DNA of 64,000 nucleotides from Pectinatus haikarae (lineage in GTDB: Bacteria > Bacillota > Negativicutes > Selenomonadales > Selenomonadaceae). Both the position numbers and the translations under genes were made by a program. Below the pieces are notes generated by a model, which was not told the DNA's origin, ran no database searches, and saw only the letters and a program-made list of their open reading frames with translations. Positions 16,214-24,823 of the stretch are shown here, piece by piece. Location: assembly GCF_030813505.1 (NCBI RefSeq), contig NZ_JAUSUE010000001.1; one strand, written 5' to 3'. Within the stretch, counting starts at the first letter, position 1. Every line of letters starts with the position of its first letter.

Positions 16214-17251
16214 TTAATCGATAGAAATCAGCTCATACTTATCATTGCCCATCTTCAGCTTGCGCATAGCATCTAGCTGATGCAAGCCATGCCGTGATTC
16301 CATACGTTCCACAAGATCATGTTTTTCATTTTCCGGTTTAGCATAGACCATATCTACCGATGCCTGATCAATCGCCAGAATATCGGTTGACACCAAAATC
16401 CCTATATCAGAAATTTTTGGTTCAGCTGCGCTCACTCCGGCGCAATCACAGTCCACCGACATGCGGCGCAGAACATTTATAAATATAATATGTTTGCCGA
16501 AATAATCCACCGTTGCTTTACCGGCATCAGCCATATTTTCCATAAACAATTCTTTCGTTACCATGGAATCACTCCAATCCTGAGCTTGTGGTGCCGTTGA
16601 TTTTTTAAAACCGTGAACTTGGCGTTTACCGATCTTTCCATCCGCACAGCCAATAGCTATATTTTTAAGCGACCCGCCAAAGCCGCCCATGGCATGTCCT
16701 TTAAAATGAGTAAGCACAATCATTGAATCATAGTTTACAATATGCCCGCCCATTGATACTTCATTGAGATGAAGAGCATTTCGAACCGGCAGCATGACCG
16801 TGCCTTCTTCATCCATAATATCCACCGGACAAAAAGTCCAGCCATTAACATCCAATGTTTTACGGTGTTTTTCAGTTGTATCCCGATCACCCGTATACAT
16901 AGTATTTGTTTCAACGATCGCGCTGTCAGGAATATGCGCTTGAAATGCTTTTACTATATCGCGCGGCAAAATATTCGGCCCATGCTGTTCACCTGTATGC
17001 AGCTTGATGGCAACTTTCCCATATATGCCTTCATTCATTTGGTCATACAAACGAACCAAATGGTCTGCATCAATCTGCTGCGTAAAATAAACTTTTGCTG
17101 TCGAACCGACTGTATTTCCACCTGTCACTTCCGTACTGCCGACAACCGGCGCCTGTGCCAATGATTTTTCCAATCCACCTAAACCTGAAAAAGCTGTCCC
17201 GACAGCTGCAGCACCAGCCAACTTCATAAACCCCCGCCTCGAAATCCCCAT
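16214..17251 (-). CDS. Tat-exported DUF362 protein
   Basis: DUF362 family protein of 345 residues. It begins with a twin-arginine signal (SRRGFMK, residues 4-10, hydrophobic stretch to about 27, AQA cleavage site near 34), so it should fold with a cofactor and be exported to the periplasm. The mature part has DUF362 features such as KLHTGEQHGPN and THFKGHAMGGFGGSLKN. DUF362 proteins often associate with iron-sulfur or metal sites but this one shows no ferredoxin cysteine motif. The ATG has GGGGG upstream. Its promoter (17304-17334) has a MerR-type architecture. Function unknown. Confidence 0.8.
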   Translation of the reverse strand: MGISRRGFMKLAGAAAVGTAFSGLGGLEKSLAQAPVVGSTEVTGGNTVGSTAKVYFTQQIDADHLVRLYDQMNEGIYGKVAIKLHTGEQHGPNILPRDIVKAFQAHIPDSAIVETNTMYTGDRDTTEKHRKTLDVNGWTFCPVDIMDEEGTVMLPVRNALHLNEVSMGGHIVNYDSMIVLTHFKGHAMGGFGGSLKNIAIGCADGKIGKRQVHGFKKSTAPQAQDWSDSMVTKELFMENMADAGKATVDYFGKHIIFINVLRRMSVDCDCAGVSAAEPKISDIGILVSTDILAIDQASVDMVYAKPENEKHDLVERMESRHGLHQLDAMRKLKMGNDKYELISID

Positions 17252-17303
17252 AACTAATACCCCCTGTTTTTATAAATTCTTTGATTTTACTGTGTATAAA
17301 TTT

Positions 17304-17334
17304 ATCGTATCACTTGGAGTTAACTCCATTGCAA
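17304..17334 (-). promoter_or_regulatory. MerR-type promoter of the DUF362 gene with perfect palindrome
   Basis: On the minus strand TTGCAA (17329-17334) and TACGAT (17304-17309) are 19 bases apart, and the spacer contains the perfect 14-base palindrome TGGAGTTAACTCCA (17315-17328). An overlong 19-base spacer with a central dyad is the hallmark of promoters activated by MerR-family proteins. The next 240 bases up to the LysR terminator (to 17574) hold nothing else recognisable. Confidence 0.6.
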
Positions 17335-17574
17335 GCATTTTTAAAAACAAAAATAGAAAAACCTTAAAAATTTTGTATATCCTTTTAATTCGCCTTTTGA
17401 CAATTACCCCCGCCCCCGTGCAATCATGCGGAGGATCTGCTTATATTCACCTACACACCCAAATTCTTGCAGAAGTCTTAATACTCTTCTATTTTATGCC
17501 TTCCAATGATTTGGAACAATTCGGATTTTGCATATTATCCATAAGAAAAACTTATCTATTTTGTCACAAAAGAA

Positions 17575-17598
17575 AAAGACCTGCCGCGGCAAGTCTTT
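17575..17598 (-). terminator. Terminator of the LysR-family gene
   Basis: AAAGAC-x-TGCC pairs with GGCA-x-GTCTTT around a two-base loop; on the minus strand the stem is followed by a T-rich tail. It ends the LysR gene whose stop codon is at 17621. Confidence 0.8.
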
Positions 17599-17620
17599 CT
17601 ATCAGCGCATCTCTATAATT

Positions 17621-18526
17621 TTAGAAAGCTTTATTGCATGCCTCTGCCAAGAAATTTTTTTTCAAAAGAACCGCGAAATTTTCCATATAATTTTTCACTG
17701 CATCCACCCGCCAAAATGCATAGTATTCGCGGCACACCGGCTTTCCATTCCAAATGATAGGAATATGACGGACCACCAATTCTTTATCTGTCGGCTCTTG
17801 AATGAACTCAAGCGGCATAAATCCTTTTCCCGACACCACCATTAAATGCGCTTCCTCCAAACTATCCGCAAAAACAAAATCACTTTTAACACCTATATAT
17901 TCCCGATAAAAGGATTCTTCATGTGCTTCCTCTTCTTTAGAAGAAACAATGATGCATGGCAAATTTTTTAAATCTGCCATAGTAACCACTGCTAATTCGG
18001 CAAGAGAATTTTGTACCGCAAGCTCCGCATAAAATTTTTTTTTAGTCAGATAATAATTCACATATTGATTAGAAGGTGTGCGGCGAAGATCGCTGATCAC
18101 TATATCGGCCTTTCCTGTACGTAAAAATTCATAGAGCTCCTCATGCGCACCATCCAGTGTCTGCAAAGCTACTTCCGGATATTTAACCCGAAATTCCGCT
18201 ATTGACTGCCGCAGCTCATTTCCCCGATAATATTTCAAATAGCCGATTGCAAGATCATGTACCGCACCTTTCGCAATTTGAATCGTCTCCGCCCAAAGAT
18301 GATCAAAATCATTCACCAGCACTAAACTCTTCTTATAAAAAAACTCTCCTGCCGGTGTCAAAAAGAATTTACGTTTTTTCCGTTCCAAAAGTTTCACGCC
18401 GAGCTCTCTCTCTAATGCTTGAATTTGCTGAGAGATCGCCGACTGGGAAATATAGCATTCTTCTGCCGCCTCTGTAAAATTCTGACAGCGTACAACTGCT
18501 TGAAAATATTTTATCTGCTTTATCAA
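17621..18526 (-). CDS. LysR-family transcriptional regulator
   Basis: N-terminal winged helix-turn-helix of the LysR type (IKYFQAVVRCQNFTEAAEECYISQSAISQ; about residues 3-31) followed by a LysR effector-binding domain with a DIVISD segment near residue 140. The open frame runs to an ATG at 18547, but GGAGGTGG lies just before TTG 18529/18526, so a TTG start is chosen and gives about 301 residues. It lies upstream of the DUF362 gene on the same strand but is separated from it by a terminator. The target is unknown; the cysteine-rich protein gene immediately upstream is a candidate. Confidence 0.85.
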   Translation of the reverse strand: MIKQIKYFQAVVRCQNFTEAAEECYISQSAISQQIQALERELGVKLLERKKRKFFLTPAGEFFYKKSLVLVNDFDHLWAETIQIAKGAVHDLAIGYLKYYRGNELRQSIAEFRVKYPEVALQTLDGAHEELYEFLRTGKADIVISDLRRTPSNQYVNYYLTKKKFYAELAVQNSLAELAVVTMADLKNLPCIIVSSKEEEAHEESFYREYIGVKSDFVFADSLEEAHLMVVSGKGFMPLEFIQEPTDKELVVRHIPIIWNGKPVCREYYAFWRVDAVKNYMENFAVLLKKNFLAEACNKAF

Positions 18527-18606
18527 CAAAATCCACCTCCATGTCATATTCAGTATACGACCTGGATCACACTATAAGTCAATAGAATATTATATTTATT
18601 AAAAAA

Positions 18607-19341
18607 TCAGCAGATCAATTCCGGCTCAAAAAGCAGTCGTGCCAGATGAATCCCATATTTTCCCCCTAAATTCAATCCGCGGATACAGTAATGACAATAT
18701 GCCACTGCTTTCTCTGTGGTGATTTGGGAACAATATACTTCCATGATCTGTTTCTTTTCTTCTGCTGTATGCTCCTGAAACAATCCCTTTGCTCCCGCTA
18801 AGAAGCGTTTAGGCGCCAATTTGGGATTTCTCGGCGGCTGCGGCTGATAAAGAGAGTATCCACAAAATTTTGTTTGACTGTAATTTTCATCCAGCTCAAC
18901 AATATTTATGTTCATGTGCCGCATAAGCGCCCGCACAGCATCCTGCTCTGCTTTATTTTCTTTTGACCGCCAGCAATCTTGTATTGTCATTTTTTCTCCG
19001 TGATAATTCGGATAAGGAAAACTCTTATCCTGTAAAATCAGTTCCCATATTGATAACCGTTTGATTTCAGGATAACGTTCTTCAAAAACAGCAGAACAAT
19101 TATGGCAAATCGATATCATTGTACCTGCCGACGCATATTCTAAGAAATGAGGTATAGACTGCCATTCAGCTTGATACCATTGCGGCATTTTTTCTGTAAA
19201 TTCTTTTACTTTATAGTTGGCCGTACAGCAACGAATAGATGATATAGCAAATTTATCTTTTACATAGGTCTGTACTTTTTTACTCAACGCAGGTTCTTCT
19301 TCAGTAAATACACAGCTTGCAACATAAAAATCATTTTTCAT
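18607..19341 (-). CDS. Diverged HdrB/CCG-like cysteine-rich protein
   Basis: Cytosolic protein of about 244 residues that I do not recognise with certainty. It has cysteine motifs arranged like two diverged CCG (heterodisulfide reductase B/GlpC type) half-domains: RCCTANYK and CHNC in the first, then DCWRSKENKAEQ ... KFCGYSLYQ and YCHYCIRGLN in the second. In HdrB such cysteines bind non-cubane 4Fe-4S clusters. The canonical CCG triplets are not intact, so binding is uncertain. The start is ATG 19341, ten bases after AAAGGGG; a longer frame begins at 19362. It is divergent from the LysR gene at 19508. Confidence 0.5.
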   Translation of the reverse strand: MKNDFYVASCVFTEEEPALSKKVQTYVKDKFAISSIRCCTANYKVKEFTEKMPQWYQAEWQSIPHFLEYASAGTMISICHNCSAVFEERYPEIKRLSIWELILQDKSFPYPNYHGEKMTIQDCWRSKENKAEQDAVRALMRHMNINIVELDENYSQTKFCGYSLYQPQPPRNPKLAPKRFLAGAKGLFQEHTAEEKKQIMEVYCSQITTEKAVAYCHYCIRGLNLGGKYGIHLARLLFEPELIC

Positions 19342-19507
19342 AACATGCGCGCCCCTTTGCACAATTCATTATGCTATTATTTTGTCCATCAAGAATTGAT
19401 ATTTTAAACTTTTCTGCTCTGTCTTTACAAATCATCATTATTATATATAATAATGATATATAAATATATCTAAATACAATATATATTATAAAAGGCGGTT
19501 TTGCAAG

Positions 19508-20362
19508 ATGGACTTACAAGTCTTAAAATATTTTTCTGCAGTTTCCCATGAGGGGAGTTTCCTTCGTGCCTCACAAAAATTAAACTATGCTCAATCCAAT
19601 CTCTCCACAAAAATTAAAAATTTAGAAAAAGAGTTTGCCGTTAAACTTTTTCATCGCACATCCCAAGGTGTAACATTAACAGAAAAAGGCGAGCTTTTAT
19701 TGGCATACGCAGATAAACTTCTCCAACTTTCCTACGATACTGAAAATGCTATGCATTCCACAGACACAACTAAGCAGACGCTTTCTATCAGTACCATGGA
19801 GTCGGCTGCTGTCACGTTTGTACCGGATATTCTTATCAAATATCATCAAGCTAATCCTGAGATCGCTTTGACAATAAATACAGATATATCAAAACGTTCT
19901 CTTGCTAAACTTCTGGAGCATACTATTGATGGTGCCTTTGTTGCCGGAGCAACAAGGCATGAAAAATTATCCTCTGTCATTGTCAGGGATGAAGAACTGT
20001 CCCTGATTACAAATAACACGCTGAAGAACATTTCAACAAAACAGCTTCTTCAGCAGCCTCTTTTAGTATTTCCTCAAGGCTGTTCTTACCGGCAGATTTT
20101 AGAAAACTGGCTGGAAGATGAACAATTAGTTCCTGCCAGGATCATAGAATTCAATTCGTTGAGCGCTCTTTTTGCCAGCATCAGTGCGGGGCTTGGCATC
20201 GGTCTTTTTCCCAAAGATTCCGCAGATTCTTTCACAAGCGATCAGATTCTTTTTTGTCATGAAATTCCTGAAAAATATCGTTATATTTCCGTGAAATTTG
20301 TTTGGCGCAAAAAAAGCTGGATGAATCTTTCTTTGCAAAAATTCATCCAGCTCTTTTCCTAA
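19508..20362 (+). CDS. LysR-family transcriptional regulator
   Basis: LysR regulator of 284 residues. The N-terminal helix-turn-helix (FSAVSHEGSFLRASQKLNYAQSNLSTKIKNLE, about 9-40) is followed by the LTEKGELLLAYADK linker and an effector domain. It is divergent from the HdrB-like gene and convergent with the RND pump operon. Its last 15 codons coincide with the hairpin that terminates the pump operon. Target unknown. The AT-rich intergenic sequence 19363-19507 should hold the divergent promoters. Confidence 0.88.
   Translation: MDLQVLKYFSAVSHEGSFLRASQKLNYAQSNLSTKIKNLEKEFAVKLFHRTSQGVTLTEKGELLLAYADKLLQLSYDTENAMHSTDTTKQTLSISTMESAAVTFVPDILIKYHQANPEIALTINTDISKRSLAKLLEHTIDGAFVAGATRHEKLSSVIVRDEELSLITNNTLKNISTKQLLQQPLLVFPQGCSYRQILENWLEDEQLVPARIIEFNSLSALFASISAGLGIGLFPKDSADSFTSDQILFCHEIPEKYRYISVKFVWRKKSWMNLSLQKFIQLFS
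20315..20352 (-). terminator. Terminator of the RND operon embedded in the LysR coding sequence
   Basis: AGCTGGATGAAT (20315-20326) pairs perfectly with ATTCATCCAGCT (20341-20352). On the minus strand it is followed by TTTTTTT, an ideal intrinsic terminator for the RND pump gene that stops at 20396. The same bases encode the C-terminus of the convergent LysR protein, and on the plus strand a weaker CTCTTTT tail follows. Confidence 0.8.
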
Positions 20363-20395
20363 AATCTTGTCTTTATTTTTTCTTTTCAGTATATA

Positions 20396-23300
20396 TTACG
20401 ATATATTACGGCGAAAAACATTCCATTTGGCAACAATAGTTTCAACTGTAATAAACAATACGGGAATCAAAAAAATGCCGATCGCCGTTGCGAAAATCAT
20501 CCCGCCAACAACGGCAATTCCCATTCCGTTTCGCGCTCCTGCTCCAGCTCCTTCTGCCAAGGCCAACGGCATACAGCCAAAAATAAATGCAAATGAAGTC
20601 ATCAGTATCGGCCGCAAGCGAAGTCCAGCAGCTGTGACCGCAGCACGGACAGGATCTATTCCTTTGTCAACGCGTACTTTGGCAAATTCAACAATCAAAA
20701 TAGCATTTTTTGCTGCAAGACCAATAATCATGATAACCCCTATCTGCATATAAATACTATTTGGCTGCGCCATCACAAGTTCCGAAAACAATGCTCCAAA
20801 AATCCCCGTTGGTACTGTCAAAAGCACCGCATAAGGTATGCTCCACGATTCATAAAGTGCCGCAAGACACAAGAAGACAAATACAAATGCCAGTGCCAAT
20901 ATTTTAAAAGCAGCGTCACCGGATGCTTTCTCCTGCCTGCTTTGACCAGACCATTCTATATTGAATCCGACCGGCGCTATTTGCTGTACGACATCTTCCA
21001 TGGCTTTCAGTGCCTGTCCTGACGAATAACCATCATTTGGATAACCCTGTATATTAATACTGCGGGCTCCGTTGAAGCGCGAAATAATCGAAGCCCCTGT
21101 GTTGATTTTTGTTTCTAGCAGTGTATCAAGAGGTACCATGGTGCCCTCGGCATTTTTTACAAAAATAAATTTAGCTGCTTCAAGTTCGCTGCGATAATTC
21201 TTATCCGCCTGCAATACCACTTTATAAGTATGTCCAAATTGATTGAAATCATTGATCTGCACACCGCCAAAATTAGCCTGTACCGCTGTAAATACATCAG
21301 CCAAATTGATACCAAGATCTTTGACTTTATCACGATCGATAACAAATTCTGCATTTGGTGAATTGATACTGAAAGTTGTTGAAACTTCACGAAGTTCCGG
21401 TCGTTGATTGGCTGTCTTGATAATTTGCTTTGTAATGCTGTCAAGCTCTTTATCCGTATGCCCTGACATATCCTGCAGCTGCAAAGAAAACCCGCTTATC
21501 ATACCAAGTCCCGGTAAAGATGGCGGATTCATAGCAACCACCATCGCTTCAGGAATATTTTCTGCGCCTTCTTCATTGACTTTTGCGACCTGTGCATCCA
21601 CCTTCAGCTTCACATCTTTTCGGTCCGCCCATGGTGCTAACGAAATAAACATCGTCCCCGCATTGGCTTTTTGGCCATTGGATAATGCATCAAAACCTAT
21701 TATTTCCATGACATCTGTAACTCCGGAAGAGTCCATAATCTCATCTGCCAGCTTATGCATAGTTTCTGACGTAAGATTCATCGAAGTACCCTCCGGCAAA
21801 TTAACTGCCGTCATAAAATATCCCTGATCCTCATCCGGCACGAAAGTAGACGGCACAATTTTATAAAGAGCTCCTATCCCTATAATCAATAAAATCAGAA
21901 ACAATATACAATATTTTGTTTTGCTGATCATCCATATGACCTGTTTCAAATAACTGTGCTTCAACGCATCGAATCCATTGTTGAATTTGGCAAAAAACCG
22001 CGCCAGCCTATTGGTTTGTCCTGCTTGTATCCTAGTTTTTAACAGAAGGACACACAAAGAAGGGGTTAATGTTAATGCCACAAACGCCGATAAAGCCATT
22101 GATATAGCAATCGTCAGCGCAAATTGTTTATATAAAACTCCCATCATCCCACCAAGGAACGCAGCCGGAATAAAAACAGCTGCAAGAACAAAGGCGATCG
22201 CTACCACCGGGCCTTGCACCTCATCCATAGCCCGCTCTGTGGCTTCTCTCACTCCTATCCTATCTTCCTGCATATGATGCTCGACATTCTCTATCACGAC
22301 TATGGCATCGTCAACAACCAGCCCAATAGCCAGTACCATAGCAAATAAGGTCAGTGTATTGATAGAAAAATCCAGTATGACAAATGCCGCGAGAGTTGCA
22401 ATTAAGGATACTGGTATTGCAAGGACAGGGATAAGTGTAGCCCGCCAACTCTGTAAAAAAAGATAGACAATAATAATGACAAGAACCAATGCTTCGGCAA
22501 ACGTGTGCAGTACCTCTTCAATAGAGGCATGAATATATCGCGTACTATCAACGACTTCTTTATATTCCATACCTGGGGGAAAATGTTTTTTTCCCTCTGT
22601 CATAATATCCTGTACTGCCTTTACCGTCTGCATGGCATTGGCATCGTTTGTCAGTGAAACCCCAAAGCTGAAAGCTTCTTTCCCATTTTGATAAGCACTA
22701 AATGTATTTTCTTTGGCCCCGGTCACAATTCGTGCCACATCTTTGAGCCTAACAAAAGATCCATCGCCCTGTGCTTCCACTACTACATTTTCAAAATCTT
22801 TTATCGTCTTCAAACGTCCTTTTATTTTTCCGATATATTGTTTTTCTTGATGCCTTGATGCCGGCATCTGACCGATTGCACCCGCCGGAGCTTGAATGTT
22901 TTGTTCTTTAATAGCCGACGTAACATCAGCCACAGTCAAACCGTACATTGCAAGCTTATCGGGATTAAGCCAGACGCGCATGGCATAATCTGCACCATAG
23001 GATGCGACATTTCCTACACCCGTGACTCGTTTGATTTTATCCAAAAGATATAAATCTGCATAATTCTTTAAAAAAACACTGTCATATGTGCCTTTCGGTG
23101 AATAAAGCGATATCATTAATGCCATATCGGATGATGATTTTCGAGTAGTCACACCGACAGATTGTACATCGCCTGGTAAACTTGCATCAGCAGCCGCCAC
23201 ATTATTTTGGGTTTTAACAGCATCCATATCACCGTCCGTGCCCAATTTAAACACTACCTCAAGACTATATGCTCCGGAAGCGTCAGAATTTGAACTCATA

Positions 23301-23530
23301 TAGTCCATCCCCTGGACACCATTGATTTCAGACTCAATTGTCTGTGCCACTGTTTCATTAACGACAGAAGCATCCGCACCTGTATAATTTGTTGACACTG
23401 TAACCGTAGGCGGTGAAATTTCCGGATATTGAGCCACAGGCAATTGTATAGCTGCAATTCCTCCAAGAATAACCATAATCAATGCTATAACAATTGCAAA
23501 AACAGGACGCTTGATAAAAAATCGTGACAA
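20396..23530 (-). CDS. RND-family efflux pump, inner-membrane subunit (HAE1/AcrB type)
   Basis: Proton-driven trimeric drug exporter of about 1044 residues. It begins SRFFIKRPVFAIVIALIM, has the PVAQYPEISPPTVTV periplasmic entry, large porter loops after TM1 and TM7, and the TM4 segment LAIGLVVDDAIVVIENVEHHM with the two proton-relay aspartates. The open frame runs up to 23620, but TTG 23530 lies six bases after GGGGAG and matches the family N-terminus. It lies 13 bases downstream of the adaptor gene. No TolC-like outer-membrane gene is adjacent. An RND-HAE1 pump points to an outer membrane. Confidence 0.93.
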   Translation of the reverse strand: MSRFFIKRPVFAIVIALIMVILGGIAAIQLPVAQYPEISPPTVTVSTNYTGADASVVNETVAQTIESEINGVQGMDYMSSNSDASGAYSLEVVFKLGTDGDMDAVKTQNNVAAADASLPGDVQSVGVTTRKSSSDMALMISLYSPKGTYDSVFLKNYADLYLLDKIKRVTGVGNVASYGADYAMRVWLNPDKLAMYGLTVADVTSAIKEQNIQAPAGAIGQMPASRHQEKQYIGKIKGRLKTIKDFENVVVEAQGDGSFVRLKDVARIVTGAKENTFSAYQNGKEAFSFGVSLTNDANAMQTVKAVQDIMTEGKKHFPPGMEYKEVVDSTRYIHASIEEVLHTFAEALVLVIIIVYLFLQSWRATLIPVLAIPVSLIATLAAFVILDFSINTLTLFAMVLAIGLVVDDAIVVIENVEHHMQEDRIGVREATERAMDEVQGPVVAIAFVLAAVFIPAAFLGGMMGVLYKQFALTIAISMALSAFVALTLTPSLCVLLLKTRIQAGQTNRLARFFAKFNNGFDALKHSYLKQVIWMISKTKYCILFLILLIIGIGALYKIVPSTFVPDEDQGYFMTAVNLPEGTSMNLTSETMHKLADEIMDSSGVTDVMEIIGFDALSNGQKANAGTMFISLAPWADRKDVKLKVDAQVAKVNEEGAENIPEAMVVAMNPPSLPGLGMISGFSLQLQDMSGHTDKELDSITKQIIKTANQRPELREVSTTFSINSPNAEFVIDRDKVKDLGINLADVFTAVQANFGGVQINDFNQFGHTYKVVLQADKNYRSELEAAKFIFVKNAEGTMVPLDTLLETKINTGASIISRFNGARSINIQGYPNDGYSSGQALKAMEDVVQQIAPVGFNIEWSGQSRQEKASGDAAFKILALAFVFVFLCLAALYESWSIPYAVLLTVPTGIFGALFSELVMAQPNSIYMQIGVIMIIGLAAKNAILIVEFAKVRVDKGIDPVRAAVTAAGLRLRPILMTSFAFIFGCMPLALAEGAGAGARNGMGIAVVGGMIFATAIGIFLIPVLFITVETIVAKWNVFRRNIS

Positions 23531-23543
23531 GCTAATCTCCCCT

Positions 23544-24731
23544 TTATGAATCCATATTTGTCTCTGTATCTTCTGTAAGTGAAAAACCCATTTCTTCCGG
23601 GATGACCGCACTTGCCTCAACGTTCGTACCGTCCTCTATTTTTACAAGACCTTCGACAATAATTTGATCTTCAGCTTTTATTCCCTCTTCAATAATATAG
23701 TAACTGCCGACTTTATCACCAAGTTTCACTTCCCGTGCCTCCGCTTCACCATTGTTATTGACAATATTGACAAATGCTTTATCAAGAAGCTGCTGCACAG
23801 CACGCTGCGGTACCAAAATTGCATTTGGTATAACAGGGCCACTTATCCGGACACGTGCAAACATCCCAGGCAGTAAATCATTATCAGGATTCGGAAAGAG
23901 TGCCTTAACCGTAAGAGATCCTGTATTTTCTGTAAGTGAACGATCAACGGCAAAGATACTGCCTGGCAATGGATATTCTTTTCCATTGCTCAATATAAGA
24001 TTTACCGTTTTATTTTCGCCTTCATCATTCCATTCTGAAATTGTTTTAAGATATTCATTTTCACTGATATTAAACTGCACATTAGTCGGATCGCTCGTCC
24101 CTACCGTAGCAAGCGTCGTTGAACCAGCTGCCGCATATGTCCCCGCCGGAACATCTTTAAGATCCAGTCTCCCCGATATCGGAGCATAAACCACTGTGTC
24201 ATCAAGATCTTCCTGCGCTTTTTTTACGAGCGCTTCATTTGCTGCAACAACGGCATTATTTTGACGAACCTGTGACTGCTGCGTTGTCACCTTTTGCTCA
24301 GATACAGCACTTGAAGCCAATAATTTTTCATCCCGCGCTAAATCTATTTCCGCATTATGAAGAATTGCCTTAGATTGTTCCAAAGCAGCTCTGGCTGAAA
24401 GAAGCGCCGATTCATATTGTCGGGAATCTATTTCATAAAGTGCCTGGCCTTGTCTAACATATTGTCCGCCTTTAACATACTTTTCCTTAATCTTACCTGA
24501 TATATTCGACTGAATCTTTATCTCATCTTCTGCTTTGACCGTGCCGACATATTTATAAGAAAGCGATATATCTTGCTGCAATGGATGCATAATTTTTACT
24601 TTTACTTTTTTTTCATCTGCATGTATTGTATTATCATTGCTATAATAAAAAAATATTACACCCGATAACCCCAAAATTAATATTGAGGCAATTAAGATAC
24701 GATGATTTTTTATGATTTTTCCAAGTAACAA
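23544..24731 (-). CDS. RND periplasmic adaptor (membrane fusion protein)
   Basis: AcrA/MexA-type adaptor of 395 residues. It has an N-terminal membrane anchor (about 9-30), the lipoyl half-motifs KIQSNISGKI and DDTVVYAPISGRLD flanking an alpha-helical hairpin (about 100-175), a beta-barrel and a membrane-proximal domain ending in ILVPQRAVQQLLD and KVGSYYIIEEGIKAEDQIIVEG. There is no lipobox cysteine. The start is TTG at 24731 after GGAG. It is first in the pump operon, driven by a MerR-type promoter (24776-24806). Confidence 0.92.
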   Translation of the reverse strand: MLLGKIIKNHRILIASILILGLSGVIFFYYSNDNTIHADEKKVKVKIMHPLQQDISLSYKYVGTVKAEDEIKIQSNISGKIKEKYVKGGQYVRQGQALYEIDSRQYESALLSARAALEQSKAILHNAEIDLARDEKLLASSAVSEQKVTTQQSQVRQNNAVVAANEALVKKAQEDLDDTVVYAPISGRLDLKDVPAGTYAAAGSTTLATVGTSDPTNVQFNISENEYLKTISEWNDEGENKTVNLILSNGKEYPLPGSIFAVDRSLTENTGSLTVKALFPNPDNDLLPGMFARVRISGPVIPNAILVPQRAVQQLLDKAFVNIVNNNGEAEAREVKLGDKVGSYYIIEEGIKAEDQIIVEGLVKIEDGTNVEASAVIPEEMGFSLTEDTETNMDS

Positions 24732-24775
24732 ATTCTATTCTCCTTTGAAATATCTCTTTTTTTCAACCAGATTTC

Positions 24776-24806
24776 ATGATAAACTATCCACTAACAGGAC
24801 AGTCAA
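24776..24806 (-). promoter_or_regulatory. MerR-type promoter of the RND efflux operon
   Basis: On the minus strand TTGACT (24801-24806) and TATCAT (24776-24781) are separated by 19 bases. The sequence holds the dyad ACTGTCC-N7-GGATAGT. This overlong spacer and the GAC.GTCC half-sites resemble BmrR/Mta-type operators. The divergent gene at 24824 encodes a MerR regulator, so autogenous drug-responsive control of the pump is likely. Confidence 0.65.
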
Positions 24807-24823
24807 CAAGGAGCTGAAAAATT

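Noticed and set aside
21408..21827. Long plus-strand open frames opposite the RND pump and adaptor (also 20367-20753, 23752-24189)
   Set aside because: They are antisense shadows of well-recognised genes with no ribosome sites or domains.
23531..23620. 30-residue N-terminal extension of the RND pump
   Set aside because: It overlaps the adaptor gene; TTG 23530 has GGGGAG six bases upstream and gives the usual RND N-terminus.
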